The position numbers and the translations under genes were made by a program. A stretch of 64,000 nucleotides of DNA from Planctomycetota bacterium (GTDB lineage: Bacteria > Planctomycetota > UBA1135 > GCA-002686595), in NCBI GenBank assembly GCA_020638855.1, contig JACKHT010000004.1:190077-254076 (forward strand). The letters run 5' to 3'. Position 1 is the stretch's first letter. Each line of letters begins with the position of its first letter. The notes below the pieces were generated by a model, which ran no database searches, was not told the DNA's origin, and saw nothing but the letters and a program-made list of their open reading frames with translations. Shown one piece after another: positions 1-7,885 of this stretch.

Positions 1-129
1 GTCGCAATCTTGGCCACCTTGCAGTCGTCCGGCAACAACAAGACCGAAGCCGCTCGACGCCTTGGCCTGACCGCGCGCACCCTGTCGAACAAGATGAAGA
101 TCTGGCGCCAAACCGGTTTGGTCGCCTAA
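1..129 (+). CDS. C-terminal end of an NtrC/FlrC-type sigma-54-dependent response regulator (partial)
   Basis: Only the last 42 codons are in the window; the gene begins upstream. They form a Fis-type helix-turn-helix: NKTEAARRLGLTARTLSNKM lies at visible residues 13-32, followed by a short tail ending at TAA 127-129. This HTH is the DNA-binding end of sigma-54 activators of the NtrC family. The stop is 14 bases before flgB on the same strand, so the gene probably heads or precedes the flagellar operon. In many flagellated bacteria a FlrC/FleR-type regulator controls flgB-fliE class genes. The flagellar role is inferred from position; the AAA+ and receiver domains cannot be seen. Confidence 0.7.
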   Translation, partial: VAILATLQSSGNNKTEAARRLGLTARTLSNKMKIWRQTGLVA

Positions 130-143
130 CCCGGAGCGAAACC

Positions 144-503
144 ATGGAACTGTACGGACCCAATAGCAACCTGTTGATGCGCCTTATGTCGGCCACGACC
201 GAACGGCAGAGGGTGCTTTCCAACAACATCGCCAACCAGAACACGCCCGGCTTCAAGCGCCGCAACGTCGAGTTCGAAAGCCTGCTCACCCGCGAAATGG
301 AGCGTTTCCAACCCCAAGTAGACCGCGTCCAACCGGAGAGCACGATCGACACCACCTCGCCCAGCCAACCCAACGGCAACAACGTGAACATGGAACTCGA
401 GGTCGCTTCGATGCGCGAGAACATGCTGCGCTACGAGATGTACGCAACCATCATGTCCGGCAACGTGAAGATCATGTCGTCGGCAATCAACGGAGATCGC
501 TAA
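144..503 (+). CDS. flgB: Flagellar basal-body rod protein FlgB
   Basis: A 119-aa protein that forms the proximal part of the flagellar rod in the periplasm. It has the rod-protein N-terminus typical of FlgB: a Leu-rich amphipathic helix followed by LSNNIANQNTPGFKRR at about residues 27-42. The C-terminal helix (ENMLRYEMYATIMSGNVKIM) is the heptad-type partner used in coaxial rod packing. The length is slightly below the usual 125-135. It starts at an ATG preceded by a GGAG element and is the first gene of the order flgB-flgC-fliE-fliF, which is conserved across bacteria. The stop is 2 bases before flgC, so the two are co-translated. Confidence 0.93.
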   Translation: MELYGPNSNLLMRLMSATTERQRVLSNNIANQNTPGFKRRNVEFESLLTREMERFQPQVDRVQPESTIDTTSPSQPNGNNVNMELEVASMRENMLRYEMYATIMSGNVKIMSSAINGDR

Positions 504-505
504 TC

Positions 506-940
506 ATGGCAGGCATCCAACGCATTTTCCAAGGCATGCACACGGCCTCGACCGCCCTCAAGGCGGAACGGGCTCGGGTGGACATCATCGCGCAGAACAT
601 TGCGCAGGCCAACACCACGCGCATGCCCGACACGGGTGAGCCGTACCGCCGCGAGGTGGTCAACTTTGCACCCATCTATCAAAAGGGGCCCGACGGCACC
701 CAAGAAGTAGGTGGCGTCCGGGTTTCGGGGGTCACCAAGGACTACACCACCCCCTTCGAAGTCGTGCACGACCCCGCCCATCCCGATGCGGACGCGGACG
801 GCAACGTGCTCTACCCCAACGTCAACACCATCAAGGAGATGGCCGAACTGATCACCGCCCTGCGCGCCTACGAGGCCAACATCCAGGTAGCGGACTCCTT
901 CGAACGCATGGCCCAACGAGGCCTCAAGCTGGCCGAGTAG
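506..940 (+). CDS. flgC: Flagellar basal-body rod protein FlgC
   Basis: A 144-aa proximal-rod protein. The N-terminal helix carries the rod/hook signature as RVDIIAQNIAQANTT (about residues 25-39). The C-terminus has the conserved FlgC ending LRAYEANIQVADSFERMAQRG, in which EANIQVA packs against the N-terminal helix in the assembled rod. The middle (residues 60-110) includes a segment ending YPNVN followed by IKEMAELI, as in other FlgC proteins. It lies directly between flgB and fliE with 2- and 13-base gaps. It is exported by the flagellar type III apparatus, so it has no cleavable signal. Nothing unusual was seen. Confidence 0.94.
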   Translation: MAGIQRIFQGMHTASTALKAERARVDIIAQNIAQANTTRMPDTGEPYRREVVNFAPIYQKGPDGTQEVGGVRVSGVTKDYTTPFEVVHDPAHPDADADGNVLYPNVNTIKEMAELITALRAYEANIQVADSFERMAQRGLKLAE

Positions 941-953
941 GCCAACCCACACC

Positions 954-1286
954 ATGAGCACCATCGGCGGCAATCTCGGACTGGGTAGGTCCAACATCGA
1001 GCAGGCGTTGCAAGCCATGAAGCAACGCAGCCAGGAGCTGCAGGGAATCGGTCAGACCGAGCCCTCCAAGGCTTCGTTCGGTGGTTCCCTGTCGGACTCC
1101 GTCGTCGCGCTCAACCAAACCGTCCAAGCCACCGAAACCCTGCACCTGGAAGCCCTCAAGGGCGACATGGACTTTCACGAGGTCGCGGCTCGGGTCAAAG
1201 AGGCCCAACTCAGCTTCGACTTCGCCATGCAAGTGCGCAACAAGCTCATCGACGCCTACCGCGAAGTGATGCGTATGTCCGTCTGA
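954..1286 (+). CDS. fliE: Flagellar hook-basal body complex protein FliE
   Basis: A 110-aa protein that joins the MS ring to the proximal rod. The diagnostic part is the C-terminus (about residues 73-110), where FHEVAARVKEAQLSFDFAMQ is followed by a RNKLIDAYREVMRMSV ending; FliE proteins end in almost exactly this 'NKLVEAYQEIMRM.V' pattern. The N-terminal third is low in conserved positions, as usual. Length matches the family (100-115). It sits between flgC and fliF, the standard location. Confidence 0.92.
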   Translation: MSTIGGNLGLGRSNIEQALQAMKQRSQELQGIGQTEPSKASFGGSLSDSVVALNQTVQATETLHLEALKGDMDFHEVAARVKEAQLSFDFAMQVRNKLIDAYREVMRMSV

Positions 1287-1299
1287 TCTCTTGACCGCC

Positions 1300-2832
1300 A
1301 TGAAACAAACCCTCCTCCAAATCTGGCAAGCCCTGCGTGCGAGCAACGCCTCGACGCGTATGGCGATTGCCGCCGGGGTCCTGTTGGCTCTGGTCGTGAC
1401 CGGTGCCTCCATGTACCGTTCCGCCAACCCCAACATGGAATTCTTCGTGGGCGACCTGGACAACACCAGCTTCTCCAAGGCCACCCGCGCCCTGAGCCAG
1501 GCTGGCGTGCGCTTCGAAACCTCGGTGGGCGGCGCCCCGTACACGATCTTCGTCGAGTCCGGCCAAAAGTACAAAGCCCACAACGCCATCGCCGAAGCCG
1601 GCGCCATGGACGTGGGGGCGACCGGAATCAACACCGGCGGCGCCTCGACGGCCTGGGCCTCTTCGATCGAACGCCAGCAAATGGCCGACGCCCGCTACTG
1701 GCAAGAGGTCGAAAAGCAACTGATGCAGCTGCATTGGGTGCGTTCGGCCAAGGTCATCGCGCGGCAGCCGGTCAACCGCGTCCTGGGCCGGGCCCCGCAA
1801 CCCACCGTATCCGTGCTCCTGACCACCCGCGGCCTGCGCCCAACTCCCGAGCAAAGCCAGAACGTGGGCAACATCGTCCGCACGGCCTTCAGTGTGCCCG
1901 AAGAGAACATCACGATCCTGGACCAGAACGGTGCGCTGATCTTCAACGGCAGCAACGACGAGCGCCTGGATGAGCACCTGACCTACCAGCGGGCCTTCAG
2001 CCAAGACCAAACCGCAACCGTGCAGCAATTGCTGGACTCGGTCTACGGACCCGGATTGACCAAGGTCATTGTGCGCGGCGACTGGTCGTTCGTGAAAACC
2101 GAAACGGTGGGCAACATCCTCGATCCCGGCAAACAAGTGGTGCAAGAGTCGTCCGTATCGACCAGCACGCCGGTGGCCACCTACGAAGGCGGGCCCGCTG
2201 GGCTCGAAGAGAGCTTCACGGGAGCCCCGAACCAAGGCGGCACGCCCGCCAAGCAGGACCCCGCCACGCGCAAGGAAACCGACAAGCAATACGCCTTTGG
2301 CTCGCAAACCACCCACCGGGTGGACGATGCTCCGGTCCTAGAACGCTTGAGCGTGAGTTTGACCCTCGACGAGTCCTTGGCCGACCAGGCAGAGGCGGTG
2401 GCGATGCAGGTCAAGGCGGCCGTAGGCTTCCAGGAACAACGTGGCGACCTCATGGCCACCAACACGACCGCGCTCAACGGCATCGAACGCGATGAAAACG
2501 GCAAGCCCGTGGCACCCGAAGCCCTCGTAGCCCCGGAAGCACCCAGCCCCATGATGGGCCTGTTGCTCGAACGCGGGGTCGAGATTTCGGCCCTCTTGGT
2601 CTTCGTGTTCCTGCTCGTCCGTTCGCTGCGCGCCCCCAAACTGGGTGCCACCTCGAAGTCCGGCGGGGGCATGAACGCTTCCGACCTGATGGAGGGCGAA
2701 ATCGAAATCGACCCGAGCCTCTTGGCCCGCAAGCACATCGACAACCTGCTGGAAAATGATCCGGACCGGGTGAGCTCGTTGTTGACGCGCTGGGCCATGG
2801 GTGAGGACTTCTACGCCAAGGCCAAGTCATGA
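1300..2832 (+). CDS. fliF: Flagellar M-ring protein FliF
   Basis: This protein forms the MS ring in the inner membrane, the base of the basal body. The first transmembrane helix is at about residues 17-37 (MAIAAGVLLALVVTGASMY). It is followed by the ring-building motifs of the YscJ/FliF domain (MEFFVGDLDNTSFSKATRAL, then a stretch ending SVLLTTRGLRPTPEQ). A second helix lies near residues 425-445 (ISALLVFVFLLVRSL). The acidic C-terminal tail (LARKHIDNLLENDPDRVSSL) is the FliG-binding segment. At 510 aa it is somewhat shorter than the E. coli protein. ATG 1300 was chosen; an in-frame TTG lies 9 bases upstream. It overlaps fliG by 4 bases (ATGA). Confidence 0.93.
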   Translation: MKQTLLQIWQALRASNASTRMAIAAGVLLALVVTGASMYRSANPNMEFFVGDLDNTSFSKATRALSQAGVRFETSVGGAPYTIFVESGQKYKAHNAIAEAGAMDVGATGINTGGASTAWASSIERQQMADARYWQEVEKQLMQLHWVRSAKVIARQPVNRVLGRAPQPTVSVLLTTRGLRPTPEQSQNVGNIVRTAFSVPEENITILDQNGALIFNGSNDERLDEHLTYQRAFSQDQTATVQQLLDSVYGPGLTKVIVRGDWSFVKTETVGNILDPGKQVVQESSVSTSTPVATYEGGPAGLEESFTGAPNQGGTPAKQDPATRKETDKQYAFGSQTTHRVDDAPVLERLSVSLTLDESLADQAEAVAMQVKAAVGFQEQRGDLMATNTTALNGIERDENGKPVAPEALVAPEAPSPMMGLLLERGVEISALLVFVFLLVRSLRAPKLGATSKSGGGMNASDLMEGEIEIDPSLLARKHIDNLLENDPDRVSSLLTRWAMGEDFYAKAKS

Positions 2833-3845
2833 GCGAAACCATCAGCGGAGTCCAGAAGGTCGCCGCCTTCCTCCTCAGCCTAGACAAAGACGTGAGCGCC
2901 AACCTCTTGCGTCGACTCGACCCCAAGGTGATCCCCGCGGTTGCGCAAGCCATGACCGACTTGCAACCGGACATGTGCACCGTCGAGTCGGTCGATGAAA
3001 TCTATGGGGACCTAGCCCGTACGGTCTACAAGCGATCGGGCGTCCGCGCCCAGGACTACTACGAACTGCACGACATCCTCACCCAGTCGTTTGGGGTCGA
3101 AGAAGCCGACCGCGTGCTGATGGACATCCACGCGCGCCGCCGCAAGAGCCAACCGCTCGGCTTCCTGGAAGCCATGCAACCCGAAGTGGTCGCGCGCGTG
3201 CTCAGCGCCGAGTCGACCGCCGTGGTTTCCCTAGTCCTGGCGCACGTTTCTCCGGCGGTTTCCGCCGCCGTGCTCAACACCTTCGACGAGGCGGTTGCCC
3301 TCGACGTCGTCAAGCGCATGACCTCGATCGTTCCGCCCAGCATCGACACGATGCTCTCGATCGCCGACAACCTGCAGGAGCGGATCCGCCTGGCGGCCAG
3401 CATGCCGGCCCCGCCCGATCCGGGCGACAGCCTGCGCACGATCGCCGACCTGCTCAACCACTCGGAAGGCGACATCGAAAAGACCGTGCTTTCGGGCCTG
3501 GAAGAGTTCAACGAAGAGATGGCCGACCAGGTGCGCGAATTCATGTTCACCTGGAACGACCTGGCGACCATCGAGAAACGCGCCATGCAAAAGATCCTGG
3601 CCTCGGTCGACACGCGCACCCTGGCGGTGGCCCTCAAAGGTTCGCCGCCCGACGTGGAAGACAACATCATGGCCAACCTCTCGAGCCGCGTGAAAGACAT
3701 CGTGGCCGACGAGCGCGACTTGGCCGGGCCGATGCCCATGTCCGAGGTGAACGCCTCGCGCGGCGAGATCATGGTGGCCGTGCGCGCTTTGATGGAAGCC
3801 GGTGAATTCAGTCCGACCCGTTCGGGAGAGGAGCTCGTTTCCTAG
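2829..3845 (+). CDS. fliG: Flagellar motor switch protein FliG
   Basis: This C-ring protein transmits torque from the MotA stator and binds FliF with its N-terminus. At 338 aa it has normal FliG length. The N-terminal domain begins with KVAAFLLSLDKDVSANLLRR. The C-terminal torque domain has the family pattern: MADQVREFMFTWNDLATIEK, then QKILASVDTRTLAVALKGSP, and RGEIMVAVRALMEAGEF near the end. The charged torque-helix positions are retained in kind. The start overlaps the fliF stop (ATGA at 2829), which suggests translational coupling of two proteins that bind each other. Confidence 0.94.
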   Translation: MSETISGVQKVAAFLLSLDKDVSANLLRRLDPKVIPAVAQAMTDLQPDMCTVESVDEIYGDLARTVYKRSGVRAQDYYELHDILTQSFGVEEADRVLMDIHARRRKSQPLGFLEAMQPEVVARVLSAESTAVVSLVLAHVSPAVSAAVLNTFDEAVALDVVKRMTSIVPPSIDTMLSIADNLQERIRLAASMPAPPDPGDSLRTIADLLNHSEGDIEKTVLSGLEEFNEEMADQVREFMFTWNDLATIEKRAMQKILASVDTRTLAVALKGSPPDVEDNIMANLSSRVKDIVADERDLAGPMPMSEVNASRGEIMVAVRALMEAGEFSPTRSGEELVS

Positions 3846-3846
3846 C

Positions 3847-4404
3847 ATGGGCAAGACCACGCAACACGTGAAGCTGGTACGGGCACCCCAGGGGGCCCAA
3901 ATCCGGCGTGTCAGCTTGGCCGAGCTCAGCGAGACCATGCGCCAGCAAGATCTCGAGCAAGCCTTTGCCCGCGGCCAAGCCGAAGGCCAACGCCAGGCTC
4001 AAGAAGCCGCGGCTGGGGCCCTAGCCCTCGCCGTGGAACGGCTCGACCAAGCCCGCGAGCAAGCCCTCGACCAACTCACCATCCAAGCCGTCGAGCTCTC
4101 GGTGGAGATCGCGCGCCAACTGATCCAAGTCGAAATCGCCGCCGAAAACTACGACCTCGAACGAATCATCCGCAGCTCGCTCTCCCACGCCGGTATGGGC
4201 CGCGGAGCCGCGGTGGTGCACGTCAGCCCCGAAGACTTCGAACGCCTCGCGCACGTGGCCTTCCGGGAAGGCACCGAAGTCGCGGCCGACTCGAAACTGC
4301 GCTCCGGCGACGTGCAAGTGGAATCCCCCCAGGGCCTCCTCGTGCGCGAAGTCGATGCCTGCCTAGAAACCATCCGCGAGCAGCTCTTGGAGGACGTGGC
4401 ATGA
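3847..4404 (+). CDS. fliH: Flagellar assembly protein FliH
   Basis: A 185-aa cytoplasmic regulator of the export ATPase FliI. Residues 30-90 form a long Ala/Gln/Glu-rich helix (AFARGQAEGQRQAQEAA and on) with the small-residue periodicity typical of FliH/YscL. The C-terminal half carries VELSVEIARQLIQVEIAAEN and QLLEDVA. ATG 3847 follows the fliG stop directly; a possible GTG start at 3802 inside fliG would add 15 residues that do not look like FliH. The 4-base overlap with fliI (ATGA at 4401) fits the stable FliH2-FliI complex. Sequence conservation in this family is low, so position supports much of the call. Confidence 0.85.
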   Translation: MGKTTQHVKLVRAPQGAQIRRVSLAELSETMRQQDLEQAFARGQAEGQRQAQEAAAGALALAVERLDQAREQALDQLTIQAVELSVEIARQLIQVEIAAENYDLERIIRSSLSHAGMGRGAAVVHVSPEDFERLAHVAFREGTEVAADSKLRSGDVQVESPQGLLVREVDACLETIREQLLEDVA

Positions 4405-5735
4405 GCGGTTTGCTCGACTTTGCCCGCTGCCAGCGGATCGTCCAAGACGGCGCGCGTCCCCGTTTCCGCGGCAGCGTCGATCGCGTGACCGGCATCCTGG
4501 TCGAAGCCCTCGGCATCCCCGCCGCCCTGGGCGACATGTGTCGCATCGAAATGAACCGGAACCAGGTCATCGAAGCCGAAGTCGTCGGTTTCCGTGGCCT
4601 CGTCACGCTGCTCATGCCGCATGGCGACCTGGCGGGCATCGCCCCCGGCCAGCCCGTCTACGCGCTCGAGCGCCCCTTCCAAATCCCCGTCGGCCCGAGC
4701 CTGCTCGGACGCATGCTGGATGGCTTCGGTCGCGCCCACGACGGCGGTCCCGAGCTGCACGAAGCCACTTGGCGCCGGGTGCACAACCCCGCTCCGGCTC
4801 CCCAGGATCGGGTGCCGATTCGCTCGGTCCTGCAAACCGGGGTGCGCGTCATCGACGGGCTGATCCCCTTGGGTCTGGGCCAGCGGTTGGGCGTCTTCGC
4901 CGGTTCCGGCGTGGGCAAGTCCACCCTCTTGGGCCAGGTCACGCGCGGCACCGAAGCCGATGTGATCGTGTGCTGCCTGGTCGGCGAGCGGGGCCGCGAG
5001 GTCCAGGACTTCGTCGAAGAAGTGCTCGGCCCGGAGGGGATGGAGCGCGCCGTGCTCGTGGTAGCCACGTCCGACCGTCCGCCCATCGAACGGCTCACCG
5101 CCCCCTTTGCCGCCGTGACCATCGCCGAGTACTTCCGCGATCAGGGCAAGAACGTGCTGCTCCTGATGGACTCGATCACCCGCTACGCCGCCGCCGCGCG
5201 CGAAGTCGGCCTAGCCATCGGCGAACCCCCGACGGTGCGCGGATTGCCCCCGTCCTTCTTTGCCACCGTACCCCAAATCGTCGAGCGCATGGGCCGCACG
5301 CAGAAGGGCAGCATCACCGGCCTGATCAGCGTGTTGGTCGATGGCGACGATCCGAACGAACCCGTGGCGGACACCCTGCGTGGCTTGCTCGACGGTCACA
5401 TCTTCCTGAGCCGCGAAATGGCCCAAGCGGGCCACTTCCCCGCCGTGGATGTGCTCGGCAGTCTGTCGCGCTTGGCGCCAGCTTTGTGCAGCCGCGAGCA
5501 ACTCGCCCACGCCCAAGCGATCCGCAACGACCTGGCCACCTACAAGGAAGGCAAGGATCTGGTCGAAATCGGCGCCTACCAAGCCGGTTCGAACCCCGCG
5601 CTCGATGGGGCGTTGATGCGCATGCCCGTGGTCAACGCATTCCTCCGCCAAGATCCCCATGAGATCACGCCGGTCGACGAGACCCGCGAGATGATGGCCA
5701 TGGTGGCCGAAGCCGGCCAGGGAGGGCGAGCCTGA
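4401..5735 (+). CDS. fliI: Flagellum-specific export ATPase FliI
   Basis: A 444-aa ATPase that forms a hexamer at the cytoplasmic face of the flagellar type III export gate. Walker A is GVFAGSGVGKSTLLGQ (about residues 163-178). The F1-type core follows: CLVGERGREVQDFVEE, a Walker B segment (KNVLLLMDSITRYAAAAREV) and GEPPTVRGLPPSFFATVPQI. The C-terminus contains DLVEIGAYQAGSNPALDGAL, which separates FliI/YscN from true F1 beta subunits. The start overlaps fliH, and the stop (5733-5735) overlaps the fliJ start by one base. Confidence 0.96.
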   Translation: MSGLLDFARCQRIVQDGARPRFRGSVDRVTGILVEALGIPAALGDMCRIEMNRNQVIEAEVVGFRGLVTLLMPHGDLAGIAPGQPVYALERPFQIPVGPSLLGRMLDGFGRAHDGGPELHEATWRRVHNPAPAPQDRVPIRSVLQTGVRVIDGLIPLGLGQRLGVFAGSGVGKSTLLGQVTRGTEADVIVCCLVGERGREVQDFVEEVLGPEGMERAVLVVATSDRPPIERLTAPFAAVTIAEYFRDQGKNVLLLMDSITRYAAAAREVGLAIGEPPTVRGLPPSFFATVPQIVERMGRTQKGSITGLISVLVDGDDPNEPVADTLRGLLDGHIFLSREMAQAGHFPAVDVLGSLSRLAPALCSREQLAHAQAIRNDLATYKEGKDLVEIGAYQAGSNPALDGALMRMPVVNAFLRQDPHEITPVDETREMMAMVAEAGQGGRA

Positions 5736-6190
5736 TGCGCGACCCCAAACGCATCGCGCGGATCGTCCGCATCCGCCAACGCCAAGAAGAAATGGCGCGC
5801 GCCGCTTGGCAAAGAGCCGAGCTGGAAGCGCGTGCCGCCGCCGAGCGAGCCGACGCCCAAGCCGATTCGGTGCGCACCAGCCTGCAGGCCGTGCGCGATC
5901 TGCAACTCGCCCGAACCCCCGGCGAGGTCCTCCAGGCCCACTGGGCCCTGGATGGTATGCAAGCCAACCTGCGCGCCAAGCAAGCCGAAGCTCGCTACGG
6001 CGCCCAAGTCGCCCAGGCCCGCATGGAACCCTGGATCGAACGCCGTCGCACGCTCTTGGCCATGGAGAAATGGAAAGAACGTGCCGATCAAGAACGCCGA
6101 CAGTGGCGCATCCAGCGCGAAGAAAAAGCCATGGAGAGCACCTTGGAAGCCAACCTCGCCCGCAAGTCCTGTAACCAAACCAACCTATGA
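5735..6190 (+). CDS. fliJ: Flagellar export protein FliJ
   Basis: A 151-aa coiled-coil stalk protein of the export ATPase. It is almost entirely helical and very rich in Arg, Gln, Ala and Glu. It opens with RIARIVRIRQRQEEMARAAW, which corresponds to the family's 'L..V.....Q.E...A...L' start. The C-terminal half has the basic pattern of chaperone-escort FliJ proteins. Sequence identity within FliJ is always low; the call rests on length, coiled-coil composition and its place directly after fliI. It overlaps the next gene by 4 bases (ATGA at 6187). Confidence 0.82.
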   Translation: MRDPKRIARIVRIRQRQEEMARAAWQRAELEARAAAERADAQADSVRTSLQAVRDLQLARTPGEVLQAHWALDGMQANLRAKQAEARYGAQVAQARMEPWIERRRTLLAMEKWKERADQERRQWRIQREEKAMESTLEANLARKSCNQTNL

Positions 6191-6921
6191 ACAAGCTCCT
6201 TTTGATCGTCGCTGGCATCACCGCAGCCGCCCTGCTCTTGGTAGGTACGTTCGTCACCGCCGCGGGCATGATGGGAGCCAACCTGTCCGAACTACCGTTG
6301 CTGGGCCGAATGTTCCCTGCCCCGCCAGTAGCTGCGGTCGATACCCAAGTCGATGCGACCGGCACTTCGATCGAGGAGAAGGTCCAAGCGGACCGCCGTT
6401 CGCCCGAACAGGTCATCGACATGTCGGCATCTCCCTTGCAGGCTTTCCTGCTGCCGACCCCGTGGACCGCGGCGGAGCTCGAAGGGCTCGAAACCCAGCT
6501 CAAGAACCGCCTGGCGGCCGTAGCGGAGCGCGAAAAACAGCTCGATGAACGGGAGAACCTGCTCAGCGAAAGCCAGCGTCACCTCGCCGACCTCCAGGCC
6601 GAACTCGAGAACGTGCGCACCGGTCTGATCGAAGAACGCGACGACACCTCGGCCATGCAGGAAGAGGTGGCTCGCGAGCAGGAGGCTGCCAAGCAGCGCA
6701 AGGTGGCCGGGCTGCGTCGTATGTCCAACCTGTTTGCCGACGGGGACCCCGAAGACTCCGCACGCATGTTGCTGGAGGCCTACAGCCCCGAAGAAGCGGG
6801 CATCGTGCTCTCTGGTTTGGGGCCCGATCGGGTCCGCGACCTGATGCAGGGAATCCACGTGGCCGACCCGGAAGTGCTGCGCAAGATCGAGAACAGCTAC
6901 CGGTCCAACACCGACAAATAG
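6187..6921 (+). CDS. MotE/FlbB-like flagellar coiled-coil membrane protein
   Basis: A 244-aa protein at the place where fliK or motE-like genes are often found. It has one N-terminal transmembrane helix (residues 3-27, LLLIVAGITAAALLLVGTFV) and a Pro/Ala-rich linker. A long coiled coil (about 90-170) is rich in Glu, Gln and Leu. The C-terminal domain (about 175-235) includes LRRMSNLFADGDPEDSARML and YSPEEAGIVLSGLGPDRVRD. That C-terminal pattern is the helical MgtE-N-like domain found in MotE and FlbB, which act as stator or motor chaperones in the periplasm. Function is inferred from architecture and from the following motA-motB genes. The gene ends 22 bases before a strong hairpin. Confidence 0.65.
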   Translation: MNKLLLIVAGITAAALLLVGTFVTAAGMMGANLSELPLLGRMFPAPPVAAVDTQVDATGTSIEEKVQADRRSPEQVIDMSASPLQAFLLPTPWTAAELEGLETQLKNRLAAVAEREKQLDERENLLSESQRHLADLQAELENVRTGLIEERDDTSAMQEEVAREQEAAKQRKVAGLRRMSNLFADGDPEDSARMLLEAYSPEEAGIVLSGLGPDRVRDLMQGIHVADPEVLRKIENSYRSNTDK

Positions 6922-6943
6922 GTCTTCCTATCAGCTACAGCGG

Positions 6944-6975
6944 CCCCTGTCCCGCCTCCGGGAGGTGGACAGGGG
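6944..6975 (+). terminator. GC-rich hairpin between the fliJ block and the motA block
   Basis: The arms CCCCTGTCC (6944-6952) and GGACAGGGG (6967-6975) pair perfectly over 9 bp, and the loop holds a further CCTC/GAGG pairing. The next bases are TCGCTGCATG, so there is no U tract. It may be an intrinsic-like terminator, a Rho-related pause or an RNA-processing site that separates expression of the rod/export block from the stator block. Confidence 0.45.
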
Positions 6976-7050
6976 TCGCTGCATGTCCAAATCCACCGCA
7001 AACCGCTTTCCAGCAATTGGTTACGGCGTTCTGAACGCGCTTCTAAGGCA

Positions 7051-7078
7051 TCAAGGCCCGTTGGGAGCTGGTCGATAA
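7051..7078 (+). promoter_or_regulatory. Possible sigma-28 (FliA-type) promoter for motA
   Basis: GTCGATAA at 7071-7078 differs by one base from the flagellar sigma-28 -10 element GCCGATAA. TCAA at 7051-7054 lies at the right distance for a weak -35 element (consensus TAAA). The site is 33 bases before the motA ATG in an otherwise gene-free 190-base gap, and a 13-bp palindrome GCGTTCTGAACGC lies upstream at 7026-7038. Stator genes are classic late, sigma-28-dependent flagellar genes, so the location makes sense, but the -35 match is poor. Confidence 0.35.
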
Positions 7079-7111
7079 GCCTGTCGACCCTCTTCTGGGC
7101 ACCCACTCGAT

Positions 7112-7879
7112 ATGGATCTCAACACCATCATTGGAACCCTAGCCACGTTCTCCATCGTGCTACTCGCCATGGCGATGGGCCCGGGCGGCGTGGGAATCTT
7201 CGTCGACATCCCTTCGGTCGCGATGGTGTTCGGGGGAACGTTGGGTGTGACCATGCTGGCCTTCCCCGGCAACGACCTCAAGCCGTTCATCAAGATCATG
7301 TTGATCACGGCGATGCGCAAGAAGGTCACGCCCACCGAAGAGATCGACCGCATCGTGAGCTACGCCAACCTGGCGCGTAAGGAAGGCTTGCTGGCCCTGG
7401 AAACCAAGCTCCAAACGGTCGACGACACCTTCTTTGCCAAGGGCATCCAGCTGGTCATCGATGGTTTCGGCGCGGACACCGTGCGCGACATCATGGAGCT
7501 CGAGGCCGAGTGGGAGAAGCAGCGTCACGATACCGGACGCAAGATCATGGACCAGATGGGAGCCTTTGCTCCCGCCTTCGGCATGATCGGAACGCTCGTC
7601 GGATTGGTGCAGATGCTCCAAGACCTTTCGGACCCCGCTTCGATTGGAACGGGTATGGCCACCGCGCTGCTCACCACGCTGTACGGCGCCATGGGTGCGA
7701 ACATGGTCTTCATCCCGGTGGCGGGCAAGCTGGAAATGGTCTCCAAGCAAAGCGGCTTGATCCGCAGCCTGATGATCGAAGGCATCGTCGCCATCCAATC
7801 GGGCGAGAAGCCGCAGTTGATCAAAGAGAAGCTCAAGGGCTTCTTGGCCCCGAGTTTGCGCGACAAGGTGGCGGCCTAG
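7112..7879 (+). CDS. motA: Flagellar motor stator protein MotA
   Basis: A 255-aa inner-membrane protein forming the ion channel of the stator together with MotB. There are four transmembrane helices: two near the N-terminus (residues 5-22 and 32-50) and two in the C-terminal half (about 150-170 and 183-205). The family motif around helix 3 reads KIMDQMGAFAPAFGMIGTLV. The cytoplasmic loop between helices 2 and 3 carries KEGLLALETKL and RHDTGRKIMDQ, the region that contacts FliG. It is followed at 6 bases by motB. It resembles the H+/Na+ MotA/PomA group more than ExbB/TolQ, judged from the motif and the neighbours. Confidence 0.93.
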   Translation: MDLNTIIGTLATFSIVLLAMAMGPGGVGIFVDIPSVAMVFGGTLGVTMLAFPGNDLKPFIKIMLITAMRKKVTPTEEIDRIVSYANLARKEGLLALETKLQTVDDTFFAKGIQLVIDGFGADTVRDIMELEAEWEKQRHDTGRKIMDQMGAFAPAFGMIGTLVGLVQMLQDLSDPASIGTGMATALLTTLYGAMGANMVFIPVAGKLEMVSKQSGLIRSLMIEGIVAIQSGEKPQLIKEKLKGFLAPSLRDKVAA

Positions 7880-7885
7880 CCCAAC

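Noticed and set aside
5211..6503. Long minus-strand open frame opposite fliI/fliJ
   Set aside because: It lies opposite genes with firm motifs, has no domain pattern, and is the antisense shadow expected in GC-rich DNA.
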